NCBI GenBank assembly: GCA_963738575.1 | Contig: CAVTWY010000002.1 | Coordinates: 1,116,001 to 1,180,000, forward strand | DNA: 64,000 nucleotides | Origin: CAVTWY01 sp963738575 | GTDB lineage: Bacteria > Pseudomonadota > Gammaproteobacteria > Burkholderiales > Burkholderiaceae_C | Direction: 5' to 3' | Shown: positions 19,399 to 27,309 of the stretch, in pieces | Position numbering within the stretch: the first letter of the stretch is position 1 | Layout: the number at the start of each line of letters is the position of its first letter | The notes under the pieces: generated by a model | What the model was told of the DNA's origin: nothing | What the model saw: only the letters and a program-made list of their open reading frames with translations | The model's database searches: none | Translations under genes and position numbers: made by a program

Positions 19399-21463
19399 AT
19401 GGTCAATCCACTCCTCGATGCCACCGTGCCTGCCGCCCTGCCTGCCTATGGCAGCGTGAAACCCGAGCACGTTACCCCGGCGATCAGCGTCCTGCTGGCT
19501 CAAGCCGAAGCAGCCTTGGAGAAGGCTGCTGGACCTCACGTGCCAGCTGACTACGACGCCATGTCGGCAGTGCTGGACGTGGCAATCGAGCGGCTGCAGC
19601 GCGCCTGGGGTGCTGTGGGCCATCTCAATGCCGTGGCCGACACACCGGCGCTGCGCACTGCGTACAACGACAACTTGCCCGTTGTGACTGATTTCTTTAC
19701 CAAACTGGGCGCCGACGAGCGGTTGTTTGCAAAGTACAAAACCATGGCTGCGTCACCATCGGCCAGGCGCTCTCAGCGCCCCACGTCGCAAAGTGCTTGA
19801 GAACGCAGTGCGCGATTTTGTGCTTTCGGGCGCCGAGCTGAAAGGCGCCGCGCGCGAGCGTTTTGCGCAGATCCAGGCGCAAGCCGCCGAGCTGTCACAA
19901 GCCTACCGCGAGCACGTGTTGGACGCCACGGACAGCTTCAAGCTCGACGTGACTGCAACCGATCTGGCTGGCGTGCCAGCCGACGTGCTGGCGGCCACGC
20001 GCGCGGAGCCAGAAGGTGAAATCCCGACCAACAACACAACCAACGCTGGCTTGCATCGATTGACACTTCATGCGCCTGTTTATCTGCCGGTTATGCAATA
20101 CGCCCACAACCGAGGTTTGCGGCAATCGATGTACACGGCCAACACCACCCGAGCAAGCGACTTGGGGCCCGCAGCGCTTGACAACACCTCCGTGATGCAA
20201 ACCTTGTTGGCGCTGCGGCACGAAGAAGCCCAGCTCCTGGGCCACGCCACTTACGCGCATGTGTCGTTGGTGCCCAAAATGGCGCCTTCGCCCGAACGGG
20301 TGCTAAGCTTTTTGCAAGAACTCACACAGCGGGCCAAACCTTTTGCCGAACGTGACATGGCGCAACTGCGCACGTTTGCCAAAGACCACCTGGGTCTGGA
20401 CGACTTGCAAGCCTGGGACGTGATGTACGCCAGTGAGCGCCTCAAAGAGGCGCAGTACGCCTTCAGCGACCAAGAGGTAAAGCAATACTTCACCGAACCG
20501 CGTGTGCTCGACGGACTCTTTCGCATCGTCGAGACCGTGTTCGAGGTGCGCATCAGCCCCGAAACTGCCAACGTTTGGAACCCAGCCGTTCGCTTTTACC
20601 GCGTGGATCGAGAGGGCCAAACCTTGGCCTATTTTTACCTCGACGCCTACGCCCGCCAGGGCAAGCAACCCGGCGCATGGATGGACGACGCACGCATACG
20701 CTGGCATCGCCCCGAGGGCTCGTTGCAGCTACCGGCCGCCACACTCACCTGCAACTTCTCACCCCCCGTGGACGGCAAGCCTGCGCTGCTCACCCACGAC
20801 GAAGTGATCACGCTCTTCCACGAGTTTGGTCACGGCTTGCATTTGATGCTCTCGCAGGTGGATGACATCGGCGTGTCGGGCCTGTCGGGCGTGGAGTGGG
20901 ACGCCGTGGAATTGCCCAGCCAGTTCATGGAGAATTTTTGCTGGGAGTGGGACGTGCTACAAAAGCTAACCGCCCATGTGGATACGGGGGCGGCGCTGCC
21001 CCGTGCATTGTTCGACAAAATGACGGCGGCCAAGAATTTTCAAAGTGGCATGCAGACGGTGCGGCAGGTGGAGTTGTCGTTGTTTGACATGCGCATCCAC
21101 AGCGACCCCAGCGCGAGCACGCGCATTCAAGCCATTCTGGATGGCGTCCGAAGCGAGGTTGCCGTGCTGATTCCGCCGTCGTCCAATCGCTTTCAGCACG
21201 CTTTTTCACACATTTTTGCGGGTGGTTACGCCGCTGGCTATTACAGCTACAAGTGGGCCGAGGTGCTGAGCGCCGATGCCTGGAGCGCCTTCGAGGAAGA
21301 AGGCACACTTTCCACCACCACGGGACGTCGTTTGCGTCACGAAGTTTTGGAGCGTGGCGGCAGCCGAAGTGCAATGGACAACTTCAAAGCCTTCAGAGGT
21401 CGTGAACCAAGTCTCGATGCACTGATGCGTCACCAAGGAATGGCCCTACCCAAAGCGGCATAG
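19399..21463 (+). pseudogene. prlC: M3-family oligopeptidase A-like gene with an internal frameshift
   Basis: Two overlapping frames together give a full-length (about 680-residue) M3 zinc peptidase. The first, 19399-19800, gives the N-terminal 120 or so residues up to KYKTMAASPS and then unrelated sequence to a stop. The second, in the +1 frame, resumes with ALSAPRRKVLENAVRDF and runs to 21463. The break lies within about 19750-19785; skipping one base near 19768 restores a plausible reading, so one extra base or two lost bases would explain it. The catalytic zinc motif HEFGH, followed by GLHL, is intact near 20820. Family role: degradation of oligopeptides and cleaved signal peptides in the cytoplasm. 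It could be a real recent pseudogene or an assembly error; the rest of the gene looks undecayed. Confidence 0.8.
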
Positions 21464-21476
21464 CCGGTCTAAAGTG

Positions 21477-22076
21477 ATGGGCATGAAGAAGACCCTGCTT
21501 GCCCTCGCCACGCTGGCGGCCTTGGCCGCACCCAACGCCCATGCCTTGTACAAAGTGGTGGGTGCCGACGGACGTGTCTCTTACACCGACCGACCGCCCG
21601 TGGACGGCAGCCGCGTTACAACGGTTACAGCCAACAGTGGTAGCGACGGCGAGGCGCAAGTGCCCTACGAGGTGCGCCAGGCGATGCAGCGCAACCCAGT
21701 GACGATCTTCACGGCCGAGAATTGCGATCCTTGCCGCGTGGGCCGCGACTTGTTGATGAAACGGGGCATTCCGTTTCAAGAAAAGACGCAGTCGTCTGAA
21801 GAGGACAAGACAGCGATCAAAGACGCCGTGGGTAGCAACGGTTTGCCATCACTGAAGGTTGGCAGTCAAAAAATCAACGGCTACGAAGCCAGCGCCTGGA
21901 ACGGTGCCCTGGATGCCGCAGGCTACCCTGCCAGCTCCAAGCTGCCGTCCAACTTCAAACAAGCCGAAGCCACGACGGCCGCCCCTCGCGTGGCCCCCAA
22001 GCCTGCGCCCACCAAGGCACCTGCACCCAAAGAAGCCGTGGCGGCACCTCCGGCTGCGGGCGGTATTCGGTTCTGA
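21477..22076 (+). CDS. Exported DUF4124 / glutaredoxin-like protein
   Basis: The roughly 199-residue protein has a signal peptide ending at ANAHA and then a DUF4124-like segment (LYKVVGADGRVSYTDRPP). A glutaredoxin-like domain follows, with the redox motif CDPC in FTAENCDPCRVGRD and a GLPSLKVGSQKINGY cis-proline/GSH region. The C-terminal 40 residues are a Pro/Ala/Lys linker-like tail. It is likely a periplasmic thiol-disulfide protein of unknown substrate. ATG codons at 21477 and 21483 and a GTG at 21474 are all possible starts; no strong Shine-Dalgarno decides between them. Confidence 0.8.
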   Translation: MGMKKTLLALATLAALAAPNAHALYKVVGADGRVSYTDRPPVDGSRVTTVTANSGSDGEAQVPYEVRQAMQRNPVTIFTAENCDPCRVGRDLLMKRGIPFQEKTQSSEEDKTAIKDAVGSNGLPSLKVGSQKINGYEASAWNGALDAAGYPASSKLPSNFKQAEATTAAPRVAPKPAPTKAPAPKEAVAAPPAAGGIRF

Positions 22077-22091
22077 CGTTGCCTCACCTCG

Positions 22092-22115
22092 CTTGCCGTT
22101 CTCTCTAGCGGCAAG
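22092..22115 (+). terminator. Weak hairpin after the glutaredoxin-like gene
   Basis: A 7-bp stem (CTTGCCG/CGGCAAG) with a ten-base loop lies 15 bp after the stop codon. It lacks a T-tract, so terminator function is uncertain. Confidence 0.3.
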
Positions 22116-22183
22116 GGACTTTGCGGCTTTGCGTGATCGTTCTTTGCTCTGTCGCTCTTTGCTTGGTGTGGTGCTGGCTCAGT

Positions 22184-22408
22184 CGCAGACGCCCAGGGCA
22201 GCGAGTGCCGGTGAGGCGGTCTACGCTTCGCTTCGACTGCCCTGCGATGCTCGGACTTGAAGCCCTGTCGTACAACTCGCTCCGCGCCCTTTGGGCGCTG
22301 CACTCGGACACGTACGACAAGTCAGTGGTTGTGGCGCGCTGCGCGCGCGGGCTTCAAGTCCTGCGCTTCTCGGCGCCTCACAGGCACTCGCTGCCCTGGG
22401 CGTCTGCG
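22184..22408. repeat. Inverted repeat module: 34-bp arms around a diverged copy of the 168-bp unit
   Basis: The arms at 22184-22217 and 22375-22408 are reverse complements over 34 bp with one mismatch. Between them, the reverse complement of about 22268-22377 aligns with the second half of the 168-bp tandem unit at 22523-22857, with shared blocks such as GAGAAGCGCAGG and GCGCGCGCAGCGCGCC. It is therefore an older, inverted copy of the same repeat family. No protein-coding signal was seen. Confidence 0.75.
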
Positions 22409-22522
22409 CCTTCGGGTCACGTAGCGATCTGCTTGGTTTAGCAGCCAGACCCGGGGCAGTCCACGCTCAACACCCCCGATGCAAAGCCGAGCAACCATCG
22501 CAAAGCCCCAAGGGAGCGCAGC

Positions 22523-22690
22523 GACCCTGCTCTCAAGGTAAGTGACCGGACGGGCGGTTTGCGGTGGGCGGGTGGGGCTCACTGTGGGACGGCGAGAAGC
22601 GCAGGGCTTGATGCCCGCGCGCGCAGCGCGCCTCAAGCTCTGACTCGTCGCAACTGTTTGAGCGCAGCGGCCGCAGGCCGCGCAGCGAGC
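22523..22690. repeat. 168-bp tandem repeat, copy 1
   Basis: This is the first of two identical direct copies with a period of exactly 168 bp, beginning GACCCTGCTCTCAAGG. The unit is GC-rich and contains short palindromes (GCGCGCGCAGCGCGC, GCGGCCGCAGGCCGCGC). Open frames across it on both strands are compositional; nothing suggests a gene. Confidence 0.9.
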
Positions 22691-22857
22691 GACCCTGCTC
22701 TCAAGGTAAGTGACCGGACGGGCGGTTTGCGGTGGGCGGGTGGGGCTCACTGTGGGACGGCGAGAAGCGCAGGGCTTGATGCCCGCGCGCGCAGCGCGCC
22801 TCAAGCTCTGACTCGTCGCAACTGTTTGAGCGCAGCGGCCGCAGGCCGCGCAGCGAG
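22691..22857. repeat. 168-bp tandem repeat, copy 2 (cut by the insertion sequence)
   Basis: It is identical to copy 1 up to CAGCGAG at 22857, where the sequences part. The divergence point coincides with the left end of the IS1111-type element. Exact identity implies a recent duplication. Confidence 0.9.
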
Positions 22858-22861
22858 ATGG

Positions 22862-22875
22862 TATGGACGCCTCCC
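22862..22875. repeat. IS left subterminal inverted repeat
   Basis: TATGGACGCCTCCC is an exact reverse complement of 24354-24367. Confidence 0.85.
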
Positions 22876-22921
22876 ACCTCGTCAATCACGCAGGCACCAG
22901 CGCCACCATGCCTATTTAGGG

Positions 22922-22996
22922 GTGGGGTCTCGCGCCGTGCGGCATTGAGTGCCAAAGTGGTGATGTTGATCAACCCCTTGATGACGGAGACCCCAC
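22922..22996 (+). promoter_or_regulatory. Inverted repeat that can sequester the transposase Shine-Dalgarno
   Basis: GTGGGGTCTC at 22922-22931 is the exact reverse complement of GAGACCCCAC at 22987-22996, which ends at the base before the transposase ATG. The right arm overlaps the GGAG Shine-Dalgarno at 22986-22989, so RNA containing both arms would hide the ribosome binding site. Confidence 0.55.
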
Positions 22997-24049
22997 ATGA
23001 ATGCTACGACTTATGGCGTGGACACTGCCAAGAATGTGTTCCAAGTGCACTGGGTGGATACCGACACAGGCGAGATTGGGCGTAAGAAGATCAAGCGCGC
23101 CAAGTTCGTGGAATTCTTCGCTCAGCTGCAGCCAGCGGTGGTGGCCATGGAGGCTTGTGGAGGCTCCCACCACTGGGCGCGAACGCTTGGCCGCTTGGGT
23201 CACGATGTGCAGTTACTGCCTGCTGCGCAAGTGCGCGCCTTCGTGCGCGGCAACAAGGACGACGCAGCCGATGCGCGCGCCATCTGGCTGGCGGCCAAGC
23301 AGTGCGACATCCGCCGCGTTCCCGTCAAGGACGAGCAGCAGCAAGCGGTACTGTCGCTGCACCGCACGCGTTCCCACTGGGTGAGCGTGCGCACAGCCAC
23401 CATCAACGCCTTGCGCGGCCTGTTGGTGGAGTTCGGTGTGGCGCTGCCGCAGGGCAAGAAGGCAGGCCTCAGCGCTTTGGCTGAACAGCGCGCGCAGCTG
23501 GATGCGGTGCTGCCCGTCATCATGGTGAACTTGGTCAACGAGCAGCTGCGAGCCCTGGCTGAGTTGGACCACAACGTGGCGGTGATGGATGCGCAGATTG
23601 CGCTGATGCAAAAGGCCATGACAAGCGCGACCAGGCTGCGGCAAGTGCCTGGCCTTGGGGTGCTCGGGGCCACGGCCACGGCAGCCGTGCTGGGTGATGG
23701 CAAGGCGTGGCGCAGTGGGCGCGAGTTCAGCGCCAGCCTGGGGTTGGTACCAGGGCACACGGGCACCGGTGGCAAGGTGCGCATGGGCCGCATCACCAAA
23801 CGCGGTGACCCGTACCTGCGCACGCTCATGATCTGCGGCGCGCGAGCCGTGATGCAAGGCACCAAGCACCCAGCATGGATCGATGCGATGTTGTTGCGTC
23901 GGCCCTTCAACGTGGTGGTGGTGGCCGTGGCCAACAAGATGGCGCGTACCGCCTGGGCGCTTGTGGCGCATGCCAGGCCGTATGAAGCCGCCTGGGCTTC
24001 ACGTCTACCAACGACGCAGGAGAAGCAAAGCCTTGCAGCCGGCGCCTAA
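22997..24049 (+). CDS. IS110-family transposase (IS1111 group)
   Basis: The 350-residue protein has an N-terminal DEDD/RuvC-like domain: YGVDTAKNVFQVHW with Asp9, VVAMEACGGSHHWAR, and the NKDDAADARAI acidic cluster. A coiled middle follows, then a C-terminal Transposase_20-type domain (VPGLGVLGATATAAVLGD through FSASLGLVPGHTGTGGK and GDPYLRTLMICGAR). Family members act as RNA-guided recombinases, using a structured RNA from the element's non-coding end. The ATG at 22997 follows GGAG by 7 bp. The frame is complete, with no sign of decay. Confidence 0.95.
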   Translation: MNATTYGVDTAKNVFQVHWVDTDTGEIGRKKIKRAKFVEFFAQLQPAVVAMEACGGSHHWARTLGRLGHDVQLLPAAQVRAFVRGNKDDAADARAIWLAAKQCDIRRVPVKDEQQQAVLSLHRTRSHWVSVRTATINALRGLLVEFGVALPQGKKAGLSALAEQRAQLDAVLPVIMVNLVNEQLRALAELDHNVAVMDAQIALMQKAMTSATRLRQVPGLGVLGATATAAVLGDGKAWRSGREFSASLGLVPGHTGTGGKVRMGRITKRGDPYLRTLMICGARAVMQGTKHPAWIDAMLLRRPFNVVVVAVANKMARTAWALVAHARPYEAAWASRLPTTQEKQSLAAGA

Positions 24050-24109
24050 CGTTAACGCGCCAAGATTACAAAAAACCAAACGAACACAAGGAGCAACCAC
24101 AATGCCGTA

Positions 24110-24353
24110 GCAGGTTGCCCTCAGCCGTGCGCGAGGGGGCGTTGAAGAAGTGATGGAGAAGCGGTTCAGACCGTGGGTTGATCAAGCCGACGCAAAACTA
24201 GGGCAAGCCTTGTGCAAAGCCCGGTAGCGAGATGGGCATCAACCTCGCGATTGACCATCAAGGCCAGTGGCACGACCGGTGCTGCGCCAACAGGCCGGAT
24301 ATAAGACTGCCGTTGACTCGCCAACCAAAACTTCCAAAACACCCTTGCCACAC
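24110..24353 (+). ncRNA. Candidate bridge RNA/seekRNA in the IS 3' non-coding tail
   Basis: In the IS1111 group the guide RNA is encoded after the transposase. Here a roughly 300-bp tail lacks a credible ORF. AGCGAGATGG at 24226-24235 is identical to the left junction (22852-22861). CGCAAAACT at 24191-24199 is the exact reverse complement of the right junction (24370-24378). Between them 24201-24222 can form a GGGC/GCCC hairpin, giving the guide-hairpin-guide layout of a target-binding loop. The RNA ends were not determined. Confidence 0.5.
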
Positions 24354-24367
24354 GGGAGGCGTCCATA
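24354..24367. repeat. IS right subterminal inverted repeat
   Basis: GGGAGGCGTCCATA is an exact reverse complement of the left repeat at 22862-22875. Confidence 0.85.
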
Positions 24368-24381
24368 TAAGTTTTGCGACG

Positions 24382-24466
24382 GGGCTTCAAGACCGAGCAT
24401 CGCAGCGCAGTCGATGCGAAGTATCGACCGTCACAGCGTGAGCCCCAGCCGCCCACCGCAAACCGC
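24382..24466. repeat. Inverted partial copies of the upstream repeat modules
   Basis: 24382-24429 matches the reverse complement of 22218-22265 with about six mismatches in 48. 24432-24466 matches the reverse complement of about 22554-22586 within the 168-bp unit, with small indels. Thus the same repeat family flanks the insertion sequence on both sides, in opposite orientation. The following 40 bp up to the radical SAM gene hold nothing recognisable. Confidence 0.7.
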
Positions 24467-24509
24467 CAACCCAAGCACCAACAACCTAGCCAAAGAGCAA
24501 GAGAGCAAC

Positions 24510-26420
24510 CTACAAAAGCAAAGCCTGCGCAATGCGATCCTTCCGCACCCGAGGCCGAGGCACCTTGCCGTCAAACCACTGACGAACATCGTCCTCCAAA
24601 CCCAACCCGTGCATGTAGTTGTACAGCGCCTTCTTTAACGCAGCCCCCATTGCATCGTGGTCCGTGCCCGTAGGGTCCACAAAACCAACATCGTTCTTGG
24701 CAAAGCTGATGGGCGGCAGCGGCAACAACTCAACGCCATAGTCGGCCGGATTCTTGCCAACCGGCGAATGCACCGTGCACGTAAAGCGATGAAAGAACCC
24801 TGACTGAATGCACCCTGCCTCAAACAACTGCCGCACGTACTCCAGCGCGTCCACTGTGTCCTGCACCGTTTGCGTAGGAAACCCATACATCAAATAGGCA
24901 TGCACCAAAATGCCCGCGTCAGAAAAGCCCTTGGTGACTCGCGCCACTTGATCCACAGACACGCCCTTCTTCATCAGCGCCAACAGCCTGTCAGACGCCA
25001 CCTCCAACCCACCCGAAATCGCAATGCAGCCGCTGTCGGCCAAATCTTGGCAAAGCTGCGGCGTAAACGTCCTTTCAAAACGAATGTTTCCCCACCAAGA
25101 AATGGCCAGTTTGCGCGCCTTCAACTCGGCCGCCAACGTCTTGAGCGCCTTGGGCGGTGCGGCCTCATCGACAAAGTGAAACCCCGTTTGCCCCGTCTCT
25201 TGCACGATGGCCTCGATGCGATCCACCAGCACCTCGGCTGTGGTGGCTTCGAAGCGCGAGATGTAATCCAAACTCACATCACAAAAACTGCACTTCTTCC
25301 AATAGCAGCCTTGCGCCACGGTCAGCTTGTTCCAGCGCCCGTCCGACCACAACCGGTGCATCGGGTTGAGCATGTCCAGCAGCGACAAGTACTGCCCCAG
25401 CGGCAAACCGTCCCACGTGGGTGTGCCCACCTCGTCAAACGGCACCTCGGGTTCGCCCCCAAAATTGACGTAGCGCACCTCATCCACCCCTTCAGGGCGA
25501 AGGTAGGTTCGAATCAGCCTTTGCTGTGAACGCTTGCCAGACAGGTGCTCCAACAGCGCCAACAACGGTCGCTCGCCCGCGTCCAGCGTCACGTGGTCAA
25601 AGTAGTCAAACACCCGGGGCTCGGCCAACTCGCGCAACTCGGTGTTAGCAAAGCCGCCGCCCAGCACGGTCACCACCTGCGGGTGATGGGCCTTGATGGC
25701 CTGCGCGATGCGAAAGGCGGCATACACCGCGCCCGGAAACGGCACCGACACCAACACCACCGTGGGCGCATGGCGCGCCACGGTGGCCAGGGTCAAATCC
25801 CGCAGTTTGGTGTCGATCAGGTTGAGGGGCGCTGCCAGCGCCTGCGCCAGGGGATCAAACGTGGGTTGGCTCAAGGCCAAAGACTCGGCGTACCGCACAA
25901 ACTCAAAGCGCGAATCAACGGCATCGCGCAGCACGTCAGCCAAATCATTGAGGTACAGCGTGGCGAGGTGGCGTGCGCGGTCTTGCAAGCCAAGGGCCCC
26001 AAAGGCCCAGGCCATGGGGTCGCCCCCGTCATCGTCCACAAACACATCCAGCGACGCAAAGCGTGGGCCCTCAGGCAAAAAGCTGCGGCTGGTGATGCGG
26101 TAAGCCAGCGTGGCATCACGGCCCTGCAAAAAAGCGATGGTGGGCTCGATGGTGGCAGCGTAGCGGTCAAACTGGTCGTGAAACGCCACCACCGACGCCG
26201 ACCGCCGCTTGGCCGGCACGGCAATCACCAGGCTTTGCACCGCCTGCAAGCCCGCAGTCGACAGCAGTGACAGCGCCAAGGCAAGCGCCAGATCTTCTTG
26301 CACCGCAACGTAACCACGCGAGCGCAAAAAACCTGTCAAATAAGCCGTGGAGGGATACGGCGTGTTGAGCTGAGTCATCGGCGGGATGACGGACAAAACA
26401 CGGATGGATGGGGGCGACAT
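24510..26420 (-). CDS. B12-binding-domain radical SAM protein
   Basis: The 636-residue product opens with IRVLSVIPPMTQLNTPYPST, typical of cobalamin-binding radical SAM proteins, and has a Rossmann-like region with VTVLGGGFANTELRE. The radical SAM core starts near residue 370 with the iron-sulfur motif CYWKKCSFC, followed by GFHFVDEAAPP, SWWGNIRFE and ISGGLEVASDRLL segments. By family it would generate a 5'-deoxyadenosyl radical for methyl transfer or another difficult C-H reaction; no substrate, precursor peptide or pathway partner is adjacent. The ATG at 26420 was chosen because upstream codons give low-complexity, unrelated sequence. It sits between the repeat/IS island and a GFA gene, so it may be accessory. 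Confidence 0.8.
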   Translation of the reverse strand: MSPPSIRVLSVIPPMTQLNTPYPSTAYLTGFLRSRGYVAVQEDLALALALSLLSTAGLQAVQSLVIAVPAKRRSASVVAFHDQFDRYAATIEPTIAFLQGRDATLAYRITSRSFLPEGPRFASLDVFVDDDGGDPMAWAFGALGLQDRARHLATLYLNDLADVLRDAVDSRFEFVRYAESLALSQPTFDPLAQALAAPLNLIDTKLRDLTLATVARHAPTVVLVSVPFPGAVYAAFRIAQAIKAHHPQVVTVLGGGFANTELRELAEPRVFDYFDHVTLDAGERPLLALLEHLSGKRSQQRLIRTYLRPEGVDEVRYVNFGGEPEVPFDEVGTPTWDGLPLGQYLSLLDMLNPMHRLWSDGRWNKLTVAQGCYWKKCSFCDVSLDYISRFEATTAEVLVDRIEAIVQETGQTGFHFVDEAAPPKALKTLAAELKARKLAISWWGNIRFERTFTPQLCQDLADSGCIAISGGLEVASDRLLALMKKGVSVDQVARVTKGFSDAGILVHAYLMYGFPTQTVQDTVDALEYVRQLFEAGCIQSGFFHRFTCTVHSPVGKNPADYGVELLPLPPISFAKNDVGFVDPTGTDHDAMGAALKKALYNYMHGLGLEDDVRQWFDGKVPRPRVRKDRIAQALLL

Positions 26421-26578
26421 GGGGTGGGCAATGGGGCAAAACGCGGCGCAGCAAGATGCGCCGTACCGCCCATTGTCGTTGCGCGCGCCCGCAAGGCGAC
26501 GCGCAACAGGCTCGGGCTGCTTCAACTAAGATGAAACGCCTGTACAGGCTCACCCACCCAAGAACGGAACACCCCACC

Positions 26579-26971
26579 ATGAAAATCGACGGCGCTTGCC
26601 ACTGCGGCAACATTCGCTTCACCGCCGAGGCCGACCCGGCACGCGTCAAGGCGTGTCACTGCAGCGACTGCCAAGTGATGTCCAGCGCGCCTTACCGCGC
26701 GGTGGTACCCGTTGCAGCGGACACCTTTGTGATGACCGGGGAGCCCAAGCACTACGTCAAGACGGCGGCCAGCGGCAACAAGCGGGTGCAAGCTTTTTGT
26801 CCGGATTGCGGCACGCCGCTGTATGCGTCGGCCACCGAAAACGTGACCGTGCTCAACGTGCGTTTGGGCTGCGTCACGCAGCGGGCTGAATTGGCGCCCA
26901 AGTCACAAATTTGGCTGCGATCAGCGCAGCCCTGGATCGGCGATCTTCACGCGGTGCCAGGCACGCCATGA
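26579..26971 (+). CDS. GFA (Mss4-like) zinc-binding family protein
   Basis: The 130-residue protein matches the glutathione-dependent formaldehyde-activating (Gfa) fold. Zinc-binding cysteines occur in CHC (7-9), CHCSDC (26-31) and CPDCGTPLY (about 75). Formaldehyde activation is proven for few members, so the reaction should be left open. Its TGA overlaps the ATG of the next gene (ATGA), making a two-gene unit with the pterin dehydratase. Confidence 0.88.
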   Translation: MKIDGACHCGNIRFTAEADPARVKACHCSDCQVMSSAPYRAVVPVAADTFVMTGEPKHYVKTAASGNKRVQAFCPDCGTPLYASATENVTVLNVRLGCVTQRAELAPKSQIWLRSAQPWIGDLHAVPGTP

Positions 26972-27309
26972 CGCAGCCGATGGATGCGGCGGCCATCACG
27001 GCACGCGTCGAGGCACTGGGCCGCGTGGGCGACAGGGCTTGGCGCGTCGAAGCAGGCAAGCTCTGCATCGATCTGCGCTTTGCTAATTTTTTCGAAGCCT
27101 TTGGGTTCATGGCGTCGGTGGCCCTGTTTGCGCAGACCATCGACCACCACCCTGAATGGTCAAACGTTTTCAACCGCGTGCAAGTGGCCTTGACCACCCA
27201 CAGCGCCGGTGGCATCACGGCGCTGGATTTTCAGTTGGCGGAATTCATGGGTGAGCAGGCGCGGCGTCACATCAACGCACACCCCACCGCGCCATCCGGT
27301 CGTCGTTGA
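26968..27309 (+). CDS. Pterin-4a-carbinolamine dehydratase
   Basis: The 113-residue protein recycles the carbinolamine form of tetrahydropterin produced by aromatic amino acid hydroxylases. The family core is clear: FFEAFGFMASVALFA, then TIDHHPEWSNVFNRVQVAL and a THSAGGIT stretch with the active-site histidines. The start at 26968 is fixed by the ATGA overlap with the GFA gene. No phenylalanine hydroxylase is in the window. Its 3' end overlaps the opposite-strand lipoprotein gene by 38 bp. Confidence 0.92.
   Translation: MTQPMDAAAITARVEALGRVGDRAWRVEAGKLCIDLRFANFFEAFGFMASVALFAQTIDHHPEWSNVFNRVQVALTTHSAGGITALDFQLAEFMGEQARRHINAHPTAPSGRR

Larger units (their letters stand above)
22858..24370 (+). 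mobile_element. IS110-family (IS1111-group) insertion sequence, about 1.5 kb
   Basis: One transposase gene is bounded by a perfect 14-bp subterminal inverted repeat (22862-22875 and 24354-24367, TATGGACGCCTCCC). Subterminal rather than terminal repeats and a non-coding 3' tail of about 300 bp are hallmarks of the IS1111 group. The left boundary is supported by loss of identity with repeat copy 1 at 22858; the right boundary is set a few bases past the right repeat by family convention. No target duplication is expected. It appears intact. Confidence 0.85.

Noticed and set aside
22322..22885. 187-codon minus-strand frame across the tandem repeats
   Set aside because: Its translation simply repeats the 168-bp unit in a GC-rich region and runs into the IS; no domain or ribosome site.
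24098..24110. Shine-Dalgarno AAGGAG followed by ATG CCG TAG just after the transposase
   Set aside because: A two-codon frame is not a credible gene; it may be a remnant or lie within the element's non-coding tail.
25545..26270. 241-codon plus-strand frame opposite the radical SAM gene
   Set aside because: His/Gln/Arg-rich shadow translation of a strongly supported minus-strand gene.
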